DNA of 64,000 bases from Lentinula raphanica. Its lineage: Eukaryota; Basidiomycota; Agaricomycetes; Agaricales; Omphalotaceae. The notes below the pieces were generated by a model. That model saw only the letters and a program-made list of their open reading frames with translations. It had not been told where the DNA came from and did no database searches. The translations under genes and the position numbers were made by a program. Shown piece after piece: positions 24,781 through 37,151 of this stretch (the first letter of the stretch is position 1; every line of letters begins with the position of its first letter). The DNA lies in contig JANVFP010000029.1 in NCBI GenBank assembly GCA_027919835.1, positions 620,001 through 684,000 of the forward strand. Direction: 5' to 3'.

Positions 24781-27678
24781 ATGTCAGACTCTAACGGATC
24801 TACTGCAGCCCTGGTTCCCATTGACTCAGATTGGCGGCCTATATTTCACGATTCCAATCAAGTTGTTCTGTACAATCCAACCTCGCATGCTCTTTCGATC
24901 AAACCCCGGCCTCCATGTCCCTATTGTAAACAGCCTATCCCGCTGGGATTTGAGTCTCCGTTCAGTTCAGCGGCCGAGCACCACTACGAGGATGATGTGA
25001 CCAGAGCCTCTAATTACTTCCATCTGCTGGCTATTGCGAACGAATCTATCTCTTCGCCCTCAACTAGAGCTTCAAGTCTAGGGACTCCGCCACGAGTAGT
25101 GGAAGCTACATTAGAAGAGGAAGACGCAGAGGAGAGCATGCGTGGAAGGCCGGTTTTCCCCGCAGGCACTCTGGCTGAAGGATATTTTAATGCGTTCTTC
25201 AAGGAAGAATGCAAGCTCGGCATGGGTGCAAACGGCTCAGTTTATTTATGTGTTGTATGTATTGATATAGCTTCATGCTTCCTTCCTCATTACTGAACAC
25301 ATCGTCCAGCATATGCTCGACGGAAATGCACTCGGTCGCTTTGCTGTCAAGAAGATTGCCGTTGGCGAATCCCATTCGTATCTGTTGAATATCCTTCGTG
25401 AAGTTCGTCTCCTCGAGCGAGTACACCATCCAAACATCATCACTTATCAGTAAGCATTGACTCTGTGACGCGATAACACGCTAGTCATACTCACAAACTA
25501 GTCACGCCTGGCTAGAAACGTCTCAGTTCTCCTCCTTCGGTCCTAGAGTTCCAACGTTACAGTAAGCATAGTGGCATTACCTGAGTTTCAGTCTTGTATG
25601 AATGACACCTTGTATAGCGTCTTAATGCAGTGGGCCGATGGCGGAAGGTGAGATCAAGCCTGCGAACTCCTTGACTTCACCTTTTCATTTTGATACTTAC
25701 AGCTTAGATGACTACATCGATGTTCGATTAGGAAAAGAACCGAGACACCCACAGTTCTTCCCCAACCCCTATCAAGCAGAGAGTTTGGATCCCCTCGACC
25801 CAGACTCATCTCCTCATCCAAATAGGCCAACTTTCTCATCTCTCTCGGGCTCATCTTCGTCTTCTACAACAATACCGTCCCCGGCTACAGTTGATGAAAG
25901 CATACGGAATGATGTACATGAAGAGCCTTTACATTCTCGTTCAGCTCGTATACGTGCTTTTCGTGCCTTTCAGCGTGCATCTCCCGAAGAGAAAGAGCGC
26001 ATCCGAAAAGAGATGCAATTTCAGCAAGCTCAGTCCGCCAGTGCGGCCGGATCTCAACAAACATGGACGCCTGTACATCTGTTGAGTGCAGAAGAAGTAC
26101 ACAGCCTATTTGGAGATGTCGTCGAAGGTCTTGCCTTCTTGCACGACAGATCAATATTGCACCTAGACTTGAAACCGGGAAACGTGCTACTCACTTGGGA
26201 TGATGAACGAGGTAAAATGATGTAAGGTTCCGGAGTTTCGGCAGATGTTGGAGGAACTGATTATCTGTCTAGTCCCCGTGCAATGCTTTCTGATTTTGGG
26301 ACCTCCCGCGACATGCTCGCCTCTTCGTTGACCAACCGTTCAGGCAATACTGGTACTCTGGAATACACCGCACCGGAATCGTTACCTTCTCCTGACACAG
26401 GCCGTCTGCAAGGGATTGACTCGAAGGCAGACATGTGGTCATTAGGAATGGTGTTACACCGCATGCTGTTCTTCAAGCTACCTTGGAAATATGCATCAGA
26501 TGGTGTAGGACAAGATTCGGATACCCCAGTAGGCACTGAATTGCGCAATGGCAATGCATCCAGTTCGGACGCTCCTCATATACGGCGGCCTCCAGCTCGA
26601 GACGAAGCAGAAAAAATGGATCGATTGGAGGAAGAGGTGCTGGCGTATCCTGGATTTCGTAGTAGTCCCGATTTGATCAAGGCTTTCGAAGGGCGGAAAC
26701 TTCCCAAGGCAGTCCTTGTACTGCTCGAGAGCTTGCTGAATCCGGTACCAAGTAAGAGACCAACGTGCAGGAAGGTGAAGAGTGCTCTTAGGGATGGAAT
26801 GGTGGGGTTCCCATTTCCCTCTTGATTGCTGTAGCTCAAATTTCGATCTTTACAGCTGAATCCAATGCCTAACAGTTACCGGGACTTGGGTTCTAGTCTT
26901 ACACGAAACGTCTACAGCATGCCCACGACGCTCTCAAATGACGATGACATACCGAATGTTATACATTCAGCTGATGACGATGTTCCTGCCACAAGATCTC
27001 TTGTGCCTATCTACAAACCCCGGGCTACCTCTCATCCCAGATCCTCTTCATCGCTTTCTCTTTCTCCTCGTGTGTCATTCCATCCCAACAGATCTTCGTC
27101 AACATTAATGATGAGGCCTGAAAGTCGAATCGATGATGGTGAGATCAACGCATACGATGGGAATGTCCAAGTTCTTGGTGAAGACGACGACTCTCAAGAG
27201 GATTTGGTCTATCATGATGCACATGACTTTGAAACGAGGGAAGCAGAGATAAATCACAAAAGCCCAGGCGTCGAGTTATCGCACGTGGGGGGCAAAGCCA
27301 TGTTAACACTTCCTGCACCAGGAATAATTCAGACGGGCTCTGGATTGTCCAAAGGCATCAATGGACTTCATCAGATAAGTGTTCGCTCCGTGAAATCAAT
27401 TATCTTAATCCTAAAGGTGCGTTGTGTCCTTTCGAAAATTTCGGTCGTGATCGATTATGTGTCGATAGATGGTCCACCTGAGTACAGCGTGTCAGTGTTT
27501 GACTGCATTCATATTCAGGCATCAAGGAAGCAGCCTTGGGTCTGCTACCACGGTGATCGTGGTGGTACTCGCAGTGGCGGACACCTGTTTCGATGGCTTA
27601 TGGGTTTCGGTGCTGTTCGGTCTCGCTCATATTGTCATTGTGGAGATTGGGTGTTTCTACATGAGGGAGTTATGTTAA
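24781..27678 (+). CDS. IKS1: IKS-type serine/threonine protein kinase with C-terminal membrane segments
   Basis: The N-terminus has PCPYCKQPI, a CxxC pair seen in IKS kinases, followed by an acidic linker. Kinase features in order: Gly-loop LGMGANGSVYLC; VAIK-like lysine in RFAVKKIAVG; HPNIITYHHAWLE; a long acidic and Ser-rich insert between the hinge (LMQWADGGSLDDYI) and LLSAEEVHSLF; catalytic loop HLDLKPGNVLL; DFGTS; and APE in TLEYTAPES. The family match rests on this layout. Beyond the kinase domain an intron near 26801-26859 joins a polar stretch with many acidic residues. It ends in two hydrophobic segments (VIVVVLAVADTCFDGLW, VLFGLAHIVIVEIGCF) and MRELC. These suggest tail anchoring in a membrane. 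The last exon junctions are inferred. The kinase alone would otherwise stop at 26825. Confidence 0.82.
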
Positions 27679-27791
27679 GGTGTCAAGATAGGACGAATAT
27701 ACTTGATTCATTACGACGCTAGGTTATTCATGTCAGGACTCAGAAAGCAACCCGAACTTGATATTCGACAAGGAGTGAGATGAGATCGCAG

Positions 27792-28964
27792 CTACGGATT
27801 TGGTGCATCCTTCAGACAGAATTCCCAGGTTCTGTCTTCCCCTCCTTCCCCCGTTTTGCCTGTTCCATGCGCCCTCGAGCCTTTCGTCATTCGATGTTGA
27901 TACCCACCCCAGATATCTCTGTAGAAAGCAAAAGACCGAAGGATGATATAATGTGGCTGAGGAGAATTACTATGTGTTGATGGAGGGGGATTTTTCGCTA
28001 ACTTGGGCAAATCCCTGTGGACATGGTAAGCGTTGCCCGCAATCATAAGAGGTACACTGACCATAATGTATAGGGCGGGACGTTTCGAAGAGTAATCAGG
28101 ACAGTTCCTCTACTGCTTTCCAGAGCCTCGGATTCGATGGGGATTTGGTCTACGTCACTCGTTTCTTCATCCTGCTCAACCTCACGAAAGGTTTTCGTTT
28201 TCTTGCGTCTATGGACAGTTGGTACAGGTCCAAGCTTCAAGAACCTCGAAGCAGATCGTAGGAATCCCAAAATCAAGGTTTGATTTGACAAGATATTACG
28301 ATCTTGGTCATTGATACCCTTTCCTGAGCACGCAGAGAGTGTGGGATGAGATACACCTCTTTTCGTGGGCGGAGAGTGTACACACCGGCATGAGGAAAGT
28401 TCCAAACGATTTTGCTCCATTTCCTACCCTTGAGCGCTGCATTCCATTCCAACTTCGTAGCATCCACACCGAATAAGACCTCGGCTCCCCATTCCCGAAG
28501 GCAGGCAACGATGTCTTGGGCATCAGGGTACTTCGTGTAGCAATCGTCTTCTGAGTCGTATGTAGTCGCAGTGATATTATTCGGTGGTAGATGAGCCAGA
28601 TGCGCTAATTCAGTCCTTGAAGGTGATGGTCGCGCAAGTGCTCGGGCGAAGGAAAAATTGCCTTCACCAATGAGAAGGATATTATCGGTCGATTGAAATG
28701 GTATAGTTGGCTTTCGTGTCGAGACAGAACTTTCTTTTCTCTTTCCTTTGCTACGATCCCCTATGTCAGGTAGTCCATATGATACATTTTCCTTGACTTA
28801 GGATTCAAAATTTACCTTGAGTTACCAATCACCGCTGGTTTTCCGACGAGCTTTCGTGCCTTTTGTTCTGCTATCTGTGCCGCGTGAGAGGCTTTCTCTT
28901 TGTTTTTAAAGCGCGTTTGTTGAGACTGTAAGGCATTCCTCAGAGATTTGTTCGCTCTACCCAT
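27792..28964 (-). CDS. BMT5: BMT5-like 25S rRNA uridine-N3 methyltransferase (DUF2431)
   Basis: Nucleolar SAM-dependent methyltransferase; yeast Bmt5 makes m3U2634 in 25S rRNA. The N-terminus MGRANKSLRNALQSQQ is basic and Lys-rich, as in nucleolar proteins. The family signature ILLIGEGNFSFARALA is the SAM-binding motif I. It is followed by ITATTYDSEDDCYTKYPDA, VLFGVDATKLEW and IVWNFPHAGKGINDQDRN, all matching the DUF2431 core order. The C-terminal part continues into GTVLITLRNVPPYTLW and a region ending CLKDAPNP at 27792. Several introns. Its 3' end is 113 bp from that of the convergent IKS1-like gene. Its start lies 155 bp from the divergent CCDC174-like gene, suggesting a shared promoter. 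Confidence 0.88.
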
Positions 28965-29119
28965 GTTGTGCGCGCCGTCGAAAGTGCAGAGAACAAATTG
29001 AAAGACGCTCGGCAGCCGCAGGCGCTAGACCAACATTGTGTTTCATTACGTAACGCTCTCAGGCTCATTCTTTCCCAGATTCTTCCTCGGTTGTCTTCAA
29101 TTCCGCCAGCAATTCCGCA
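28965..29119. promoter_or_regulatory. Short bidirectional promoter region (BMT5-like / CCDC174-like)
   Basis: Only 155 bp separate two divergent start codons. A shared promoter for two nuclear RNA-related genes is inferred. No TATA box is obvious. Confidence 0.4.
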
Positions 29120-30544
29120 ATGAATAGCAAGAAGTCAAAGGCCAAAGGTATCAGCTCAGGTTCTCTTTTCGATCTCAAGGCAGACCTTGCCAAGCAAGGA
29201 GAAGCGTTTGCTCGAGATAAAGCTGAGGGTAAAACATATTCACTTGGAAATGAGCGGCCTGAAAAGGTGATGTTAATTACTCGATCTCTGTGTCGCGTCT
29301 GACTCGAGTGTCCATTCAGAAACCATCTGTTTGGGCTCGTCCGAACAAAGGTGTTCATGGTCGAGCCGCGAAGGATGTTAGAGAAGCTGAAATTGTCGGC
29401 CAGCCCACCCTCCAAAAAATCAGATCGTCATTAGAAGCCAAAGCCCAAATATACGATAAGCTCAAACGAGGAAAGACAGGTGGTTTGAGTGAAAAGCAAA
29501 TTGAGGCATTGCCGGTTGATGTGAATCTGCCTTCTTATCTCTTTCCCCCATGTTATTCACCAAACCTCAGTTTGTCCCTCCAGACAATTGGGAATCAGAC
29601 AGCGATGATGTGGATGAGTCCTTAAGTGTTCCCACTATCAACAATGAGGTACGCAAACTTGACCAATTACCAGAGATTCTGTACTAGATCTGGTGAACAG
29701 AATGATCCTTTCGTGGAGTATGTCGACGAATTTGGTCGAACGCGGACGGCTCGTAAATCTGAGGTTCCTCGGCAGGCGAAGGTTGATGAGGAAGTTGGAG
29801 ACGATGAAGACGAGTGAGTTACTATCTTGCGAATCGACGAGGCACTGATTAACATCTCTCTAGAGGTGTCATTCGTCAGTCAACATTTCTAGATTTTCTT
29901 TGCTCGCGTCTCAACGGTCTATAGGGAATCCTCAGGTTCTCCAGAATCACTTCCCCACTTTCCAGCCTGACGAGGAACGTCGTACACAAATAGAGAAAGA
30001 ATACTCAGAAGAAAACAGGCCTTTGGAAACGCATTACGACCCCAACTCTGAAATCCGTGATAGGGGTGCTGCCTCTTACACTTTCTCTGGAGATGCGAAA
30101 ACTCGCCAAGCAATAATGGAGGAACTGAAGACGAGTCATGTGGAAACAGAGTATATCAGAAAAGAGATGGGTGCTGTGGACGTCCGCCCAGGAGAAGTCG
30201 AGGGAATGCAAGCGTCAGAGATTGGGAGTTCAGCCAGAGGCACCGAAAAACGGAAACGAGAAATGGCCAAAAGGCAGGAGGCACTCCTGGATGCCCGGCG
30301 TAAGAAAGCTAAAACTACCGTCAATGCGTCTCAACCCGGCCCAGATGCAACACCTCCCACCGTGAAGTCGGCAAATCTCAAACAGAGTCCTGTAACTAAA
30401 TCAGTAGACCCTTTCGCCGCATTGGAATCTGCCACATCTTCCCCACTAGCTCGAAAACACGACAAAGGGAAAACAGACCTTCCAGAAGCGGACGAATTCC
30501 TCGCGCAGCTAGGAAATGATATGTTAAATCAGATGCGAAAGTGA
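29120..30544 (+). CDS. CCDC174-like nuclear protein
   Basis: Relative of human CCDC174, a nuclear protein linked to the exon-junction complex and spliceosome. The N-terminus MNSKKSKAKGISSGSLFDLK is followed by a helical Lys/Glu-rich region. The family hallmark is FVEYVDEFGRTRTARKSEVP. The second conserved block is THYDPNSEIRDRGAASYTFS, then RQAIMEELKTSHVETEYIR and a Lys/Arg-rich coiled coil (RKREMAKRQEALLDARRKK). It ends NDMLNQMRK. About five exons. The last ten or so codons (from 30512) are repeated at 33965-33997, because they were caught at the edge of the adjacent tandem duplication. Confidence 0.85.
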
Positions 30545-30751
30545 ACCAATCTTAGGTCTGTGTAGCTCTTTCATGCTTCTACACCTCTCAGCTCTGCATT
30601 ACTAGAATCCGGCTCTCGTTGGCTGCCATACGACCTGAATTTTCTCTTTCTGTAATTTGACGAACATCTATCTCCAATTTGAACAACGAAGTTGATTGGT
30701 ATCGCGACCTGCATCGCGCTGTACATATCATACACTCGGGACTGTATGTTT

Positions 30752-32303
30752 TCAAGACTCGAGTTCTCCTTCTCCGTCCCTCTTCCCCGCGGCTGGATTG
30801 TATGGATCATATAGTAGTGTCGATGTCGTGGAGTGTACCGTAGAATAGTTTGCCGTCGTCGAATTCCAGGCTGGTTTCAGACCTATTAAACTATTGATTT
30901 TTTCTTGGGTTGGGAAAGACGCAAAAGCGCTTTCGAGTGATTGAACCTTTTCGTTTGGTCCCGTCAAAGGGAGAGAATCATATGAGGACTCTGAGGTGGA
31001 ATGCGATCCATGCGATCCAGAGTCTCTGTTTTCGAGCACTTTCTTCCAGGGATTTCGTCGACCGGTGATCAAGAATACGGTCCCGTTCCAGAGCGAAGCA
31101 GGGTATCCTTTGATCCATGCGAGTAATTTCCCCCGGCTTCCCCAGGTCATCCACATCACTTGCCAAAGAGGGGGGAATGCGACAGCTGCAGCGAGTAACT
31201 GTTGGTCACATACAGTTAGCACATGCAGTCAAACTTGAGAGGCCGGGATGATCTACCTGTCCATATCCAAGAGGATCATAGCCAGTGGGAGGATTGTAAG
31301 GACTAAAATCAGTCCCATCTGCTGACTGGATAGTGATAATGAAATCATAATAGAGCTCATATATATCTGTGACATAAAGAAGCAGGGAAGAACCCCAAAT
31401 GACATAGGCAGTCCAGATCAACAATGTCAATACCCATGGATGACTCTTGGTTATTACATCCCTGTAGGTGAAAGGAAGAGGGTCAGACGGTAGCTTTACA
31501 GGTTTTGAACAATTCAGACCATTGAGCCAGCATGAGCGACTTGAATGACAACGGAAACCATCGGATCCAACCAAACCACTTCCAATGTGGAGCTTTCATC
31601 TTGTGCCTCCGATACTCGCCACGAATATCCTTGAAGTGTCGAAGGAAGTAGACGATCCACACGAGGACTATGAGACCCATGAAGACGGATGCAAAGACGA
31701 ACGAAACAATCGTTGCTTCTGTCTCGAATGCAAACCAATTTTCAAATGTGATGTGAGGGCAGGAAGGTCCGGAAAAAACGTCGGCGAAGTATATCAACAT
31801 ATTCAGGACGATCCACATGGGGAGCATCAGGATAGATAATGCAAGGTATGTTCTATTGTCATCGCCTAGTCGACGAAAGAGGTAGGATGATCTGCGTAGA
31901 AGCGTACGCAAAGCGGCGTAGAGAAGGTAAAGCGCAAGCGGCGAGACAGTTGATGTGAGGGCGAAATGAGCATCCGCTACTGAGAGCTGCTTTCGAATCA
32001 AGCTGATGAAGGTACAGATTAATAACGTGTAGACTTGTAGGAGAAGCACAGTGACTGAATCTGCAACATTCTCCTCTGAGAATCGAATGAGTAGTCCTGG
32101 TGTTTTGAAGAAATCGGGATTAATTGTCAAAAACTCGAGGTCAAACAATACACACCTAAACACACATTGACAATGAAATTGGATAGTCGGACAGCGTATC
32201 CTTGCATATCGGGATTCTGACCTTCTGTTTGATACACGCAAAGTGCGTAGGCAAAGAGAGGATCTGTGGAATTCGATCCTGATGATTCAGGTGAGTTTGA
32301 CAT
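30752..32303 (-). CDS. Multi-pass membrane protein of unknown function, copy A
   Basis: Four exons. The start at 32303 reads MSNSPESSGSNSTDPLFAYA. Conserved blocks are DMQGYAVRLSNFIVNVCLG, SLIRKQLSVADAHFALTS, SSYLFRRLGD, YFLRHFKDIRGEYRRHKMKA and a C-terminal SLWNGTVFLITGRRNPWKK. About seven hydrophobic segments are visible. The strongest are VTVLLLQVYTLLICTFISL, LSILMLPMWIVLNMLIYF, VFMGLIVLVWIVYFL and VLTLLIWTAYVIWGSSLLLY. A polar cytosolic-type tail ends LLYDPYNPAAGKRDGEGELES. The frame is intact across all exons. It is one of three paralogues in the window (B at 34302-35739, C at 40260-41965). The family is not recognised and no catalytic motif is visible. Confidence 0.85.
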
Positions 32304-33567
32304 TGCGAGACCAAGGGAAGGCTATAGTAAGTGCACGCTTTACGGGAAAGGGACGAGGTAGCATTCTACCGCCAGGAGCGATCTTCTTATATGCCAAGGC
32401 AATGCACACAAGTGAGAAAAGATCATGTTCAAAACATCAAGATCACGATGATAAAGTTCGTGTTAGTAGGTTCACTGTGAGATAGTTGCTTGAGTATTTG
32501 TTCTGTCCCGAGTCAGGAGAGGCCAGGCGCTTGTTGAGAAGTAAAGTTTTCTGTTGAAGATCTGTCCAGGCCACCTAAGGCCATGCTGATTGGTCATGAT
32601 GAAGACGAAACTGAAGCATGAAACAAGGAATCGTCGCCGAAGATAACAGATAGTTTCATCGAAGCGCTTCGTGTAATTCTGTCGGTTATTTGAATGGTCA
32701 CCAGCTAGCTCCAGCTAGGCTATCGAGCAAAATCGAAGCGCTTGTTCTGCCGATGCGTTCAGCCCGGGGGATCTAACATTCACTCGCGAGTCATGAAATT
32801 AGGTCCGTCTAGAATAACACCTACGGACATCGTAGCTTTAGCTGCTGATACACGGGTGACTACGGAGCAATGGATTCCGTACTAGGCTCTATTTTTGAAC
32901 GGACCTATCATGCAAACTTCATCGTTCAACATTCAAGCACTGAACACTGCCATGAAAATCACACCAACCTTCAACCTGACCTGGACACCGAGCCCATCTT
33001 CATAGTAGACTGTAGCCTAGTTGAAATCATCGTTGACCATGGAGTCAGCACCTACAATCCTTTGGCCCCTCGCAGAAGGAATCTTCTTCAATGTTTCTCA
33101 TACTGCTTGTTCAATTCCCTGAAGCTGTATATGTTGCTCAGTTGAAGAGTCTTTGGGAATATACAGAAGCGATGACTAGGCTGATGTGGAATCAAGATGG
33201 ACACAGGAAGAGGAAGACATGACTCATCTGAATTTACGTTTGTTTTGATTGTTATGTATGAATCAGTATGATCTGTGATAGGGGTTACCACACACTGCCT
33301 GGCTGAGGCTGGTGCTGAGTTGTGCTGAGTCCAAAATTTTTCGAAAGACGGAAACGAGCGGCGTGAGTGAAAGAGGCTGGCACCTTAGTAAAGGTATCTT
33401 CACGGCTGATCTCAGGCTGTTAACAATTATGTATACGACAATTAGCCATGGCGACTGCACGAAAAAGGGAGATCTGACTCTCAAAGCTGAGTTGCGAAAG
33501 AATTTCTTGCAGTCTGACACTGTCATCATCATCAGCTCGTCTCGCTTGAGTACCATTCCCCTGCTCG
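32304..33567. other. Spacer within duplication unit 1
   Basis: Non-coding copy of 35740-37170. A stretch at about 32965-33140 is protein-like (EPIFIVDCSLVEIIVDH) and has a matching piece in unit 2 (about 36560-36720). It may be a remnant of an old gene, but both versions are broken. Confidence 0.45.
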
Positions 33568-33964
33568 TTGTTGACGGCATCGAATCCAATGGAGCCTGGG
33601 CCAAATTGAACGCCGGACTGGCAATAAACCCTTCAAACGGCGGCTCATCTCTCTCCTCCTCCATGGCTCGACATTTCTCTGATAAGCTGCCTCAGCTCCT
33701 GAGTATGAGATCTACCTTAGTTCTCTTCATTATTTGGAACCTCAATCTCCCGATCGTCCAAAACGTTCATCCTCATCCTCATCATCCTCACCTGCCTGCG
33801 GAAGCGGAAGCACTCCAAACTCCCCACCCGTACAGTCCTCCAACCTCACCCCCGCCCTCCCACATCTCTCCCACTACCTCTCATACCTTTCATTCGCATC
33901 CGAGTTCCCCTCGTCTTCCGCGACTTTCCCGGGCCCATCGTTCCTGTTCAACGCATTCAAGAGC
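33568..33964 (-). pseudogene. Truncated copy of the C-terminal end of the F-box-like gene
   Basis: The sequence aligns with 37180-37594, the 3' part of the F-box-like gene. Residues such as MEEERDE, FEGFI and AFNLAQAPLDS are recognisable. It is full of small indels, has lost the original stop region and lacks everything upstream of the duplication breakpoint. It cannot encode a working protein. Confidence 0.8.
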
Positions 33965-34301
33965 GGAAATGATATGTTGAATCAGATGCGAAAATGAACC
34001 AATCTTAGGTCTGTGTAGCTCTTTCATGTTCCTACGCCTCTCAGCTCTACATCACTAGAATCCCGCTCTCGCTAGAGGCTGCCATACGACATGAATCTTC
34101 TTTGAATTACGAAATCGATTACTGTCGCGATTTGTATCGCGCTGTACATATTATACATTCGGGACTGTACGCTTTCAAGCTTAAGGTTCGAGTGCTCCTT
34201 CTCCCGTCCCTCTTCCCCACGGCTGGATTGTATGGATCATATAGTGTCGATGTTGTGGAGTCACTGGAGTGTACCGTAGAATAGCTCGCCGTCGTCGAAC
34301 T

Positions 34302-35739
34302 CTAGGCTGATTCAGACCTATTCATTGATTTTTCCTGGGTCGGTAAAGACGCCAAAACGTTTTCGAGTGATTGGACTTTGTCGTTTGGTCCCGTCATGGG
34401 GATAGAATCAGATGGTGACTCGGTGGGATGCGATCCAGCTCTGGTTTCGAGCACTTTCTTCAACCAGGGATTTCGTCGACCAGTGAATAAGAATACGGTT
34501 CCGTTCCAGAGCGAAGCAGGGTATCCTTTGACCCACACGAGTAACTTCTCCCGGCTTGTCCAAATCATGCACATCACTTTCCAAAGAGGGGGGAACGCAA
34601 GAGCCGCAGCGAGTAACTTTTGGTTCACAGTCAGCACAAACCTTAGTTAAAGGACATCATGTCATACCTGTCCAAATCCAAGAGGCTTATAGCCAGCGGG
34701 AGGAGTGTAAGGACCGAGAGTAGTAGTACCATTAAGTTGCGTTTGTAAATCTTGAACTAAGTCGTTGTAGAACTCATGCATATCCCACACGTCAAGGAAC
34801 AGTGAATAGCCCCAAATGACATAGGCAGTCCAGATCGACAATGTCAATACCCATGGATGACACTTGATTATCACATCCCTGTTAGTAGTCGGAAAAGGGT
34901 CAAAGAACAGTGATTGAAGGTTTTAACAATTCATACCGTTGTGCGATCATGAGAGACTTGAAGGACAGCGGGAACCATCGGAGCCAGCCAAACCACTTCC
35001 AATCATGGGGAGCTTTCATCTTGTGTCTCCGATACTCGTTACGAATATCCGTGAAGTGTCGAAGGAAATAGACAAACCACACGAAGACTATGAAGCCAGT
35101 AAAGAAGTTTGTAGCGATGAATGCAATCTCCACCTTTTCCGCCTCGAATATGAACCAGGAACGAAATGTGATGTGAGGACAGGTATGGGAGAAGACTTTG
35201 TCGAAATATATCAACACATGAATGATGATCCACAATGGGAGCATCAGGACAGATAATGTGAGGGATGTCTTGTAGTGATCGCCTAGTCGACGGAAGAGGT
35301 AGGATGATTTTCGTAGGACCTTTCGCAGAGAGGCATAGACAAGGTAAAGTGCAAGCGGTGAGATAGTCAATGTGAGGGAGAAATAAGCATCAGCTACCGA
35401 GAGCTGCTTTCGAGTGAAGCTGATGAAGGTGCAACACAGTAGGGTGTAAATTTGTAGGAGAAGCGCATTGACTGGTTCTGCAACATCCTTGTCTGAATAT
35501 CGAATGAGTAGTGCTGATGTTCGAAGAAAGTTGAAATTGGGTCAGTGATTGTTCAAGTTCGTTTGAGCCAGTATACCAAAAGATACACACCCAAACATAC
35601 GTTGACAAGGAAATAGGATAGTCGGACAGCGTATCCTTGCATATCGGCATTCAGACCTTCCTCTTGAAACACGCATTCTTCGTAGGCAAGAAGAGGATCT
35701 GTGTAATTCGATCCTAATGATTCAGGTGGATTCGACATT
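34302..35739 (-). CDS. Multi-pass membrane protein of unknown function, copy B (short tail)
   Basis: Four exons that match copy A: DMQGYAVRLSYFLVNVCLG, TRKQLSVADAYFSLTLTIS, SSYLFRRLGDHYKT, RNEYRRHKMKAPHDW and SLWNGTVFLFTGRRNPW. The membrane core is intact, and several introns share positions with A. The C-terminal tail is cut short, ending PTQEKSMNRSESA at 34302. A frame change has removed the ending seen in copies A and C. By eye the protein is only about 70 percent identical to copy A, although the surrounding non-coding DNA is closer. Confidence 0.8.
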
Positions 35740-37151
35740 GCGAGACCTGAAGGGAAGGTTATATGTGCACACTTTACAGGGAAAGGGACGAGGTAGCATG
35801 CTAACGCCAGGAGCGGTCTTTTTGTATGCCAAGGCCATGCACACAAGTGAGGAAAGATCTTCGAGATCACGATGATAAAGTTCGTGTTAGTAGTAGGTTC
35901 ACTGTGAAATGGTTGCTTGAGTACTTGTCAAGCATTTGTTCTGTCCCGAGTTATGTAGGAGAAGGCAGGCGCTTCTTGAGAAGGAAAGCCCTTTGTTGTG
36001 GACCTGTCCAGACCACCTAAGGCGATGCTGATTGGTCGCGATGAATGCGAACTGAAGCGTGAAAGCAGGAATTGTCACCGAAGGTAGTTCCATGGAAGCG
36101 CTTCCTGTAATCCTGTCGATTATTTGAATGTTCACCAGCTAGCTGCTAGACTGTCGAGCGAAATCAAAGTGCTTGTTCTGTCGATGCGTTCCAGACTTGT
36201 TCCTAGTGGCCAGAGCGACTCGCTGCGTCGTTTGATGACCTTCGATCCAAAAGAGCGCTCTGCCAGCCCGTACTTCGATCGACCCATCATTGGCCCGGCC
36301 GACTGGGTACGACTCTACGAGTCTACGGGGGATCTAACATTCGTGAATTGCTCACGAGTCATGACATTAGGTCCGTTCAAAATAGGACCTACGGAATTCA
36401 TAGCTATAGCTGCTTATAAAGGGAAGCTTTGAAGCAATGGATTCCGTAAATTTAATTTGAACGGACCTATCATGCCAACTTCAACGTTCAACGTCAACGT
36501 TCAACCACTAGTAAACACAGCCAGAAAGATCACACCAACCTTTAACCTATCCTGGACCAGTACCGAGCCCATCTTCATAGTAGACTGTAGCCTAGAGATC
36601 ATCGTTGACCATCGAGTTAGTACCTACAATCATTTGGCCCTTCGCAGCACTGGAATCTTTTTCAATGTTTCTCATACTGCTTGTTCGATTCCCCAAAGCT
36701 GTGTATGTTGCTCGATCGAAGAGTCGTTCAGCGGTAATATATGGAAGCGATGACTGGGCTGATGCGGAATCAAGATGGACACAGGAAGAGGAAGACCATC
36801 TGAGTTTACGTTTGTTTTGATTGCTATGTATGATCTGTGATAGGATTCCGATTACCACTGCCTGGCTGAGGCTGGTGGTCCGAGAGTTTTCGAAAGACGG
36901 AAACGAGCGGCGTGAATAAAAAACACTGGCACCTAAGTAATGTCTTCAAGGATGATCTCTGTTAACAATTATACGACAATTGATCATGGCGACTGCACGA
37001 ATGAAGGAGACCTGACACTCAAAGCTGAGTTGCGAAATTTCTTGCAGTCTGTCATCGTCATCAGCTCGTCTCGCTTGAGTACCGTTCCCCATCCACAGTG
37101 ATAGAAGCTGTCGACGTCGACGTCGTTGCCTCACCTGAGACTCAACACGGA
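35740..37151. other. Spacer within duplication unit 2
   Basis: Counterpart of 32304-33567. A 102-codon open frame at 36124-36432 is protein-like (MTFDPKERSASPYFDRPIIG), and a further piece lies at about 36470-36750. In unit 1 the first of these is largely deleted. It could be a relic gene shared by the ancestral unit. Function unknown. Confidence 0.4.

Larger units (their letters stand above)
30512..33964. repeat. Tandem segmental duplication, unit 1 (about 3.45 kb)
   Basis: The unit starts in the last codons of the CCDC174-like gene and carries membrane-protein copy A, a spacer and a broken tail of the F-box-like gene. It matches 33965-37594 in the same order and orientation. Flanking non-coding stretches look about 85-90 percent identical by eye (for example 30545-30640 against 33997-34095). 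A deletion of roughly 120-150 bp in the spacer near 32755 (missing sequence corresponds to about 36190-36330) accounts for much of the size difference. Confidence 0.88.

Noticed and set aside
33734..33997. An 87-codon plus-strand ORF ending NDMLNQMRK
   Set aside because: It is a chimera across the duplication junction: antisense of the broken F-box tail joined to the last codons of the CCDC174-like gene.
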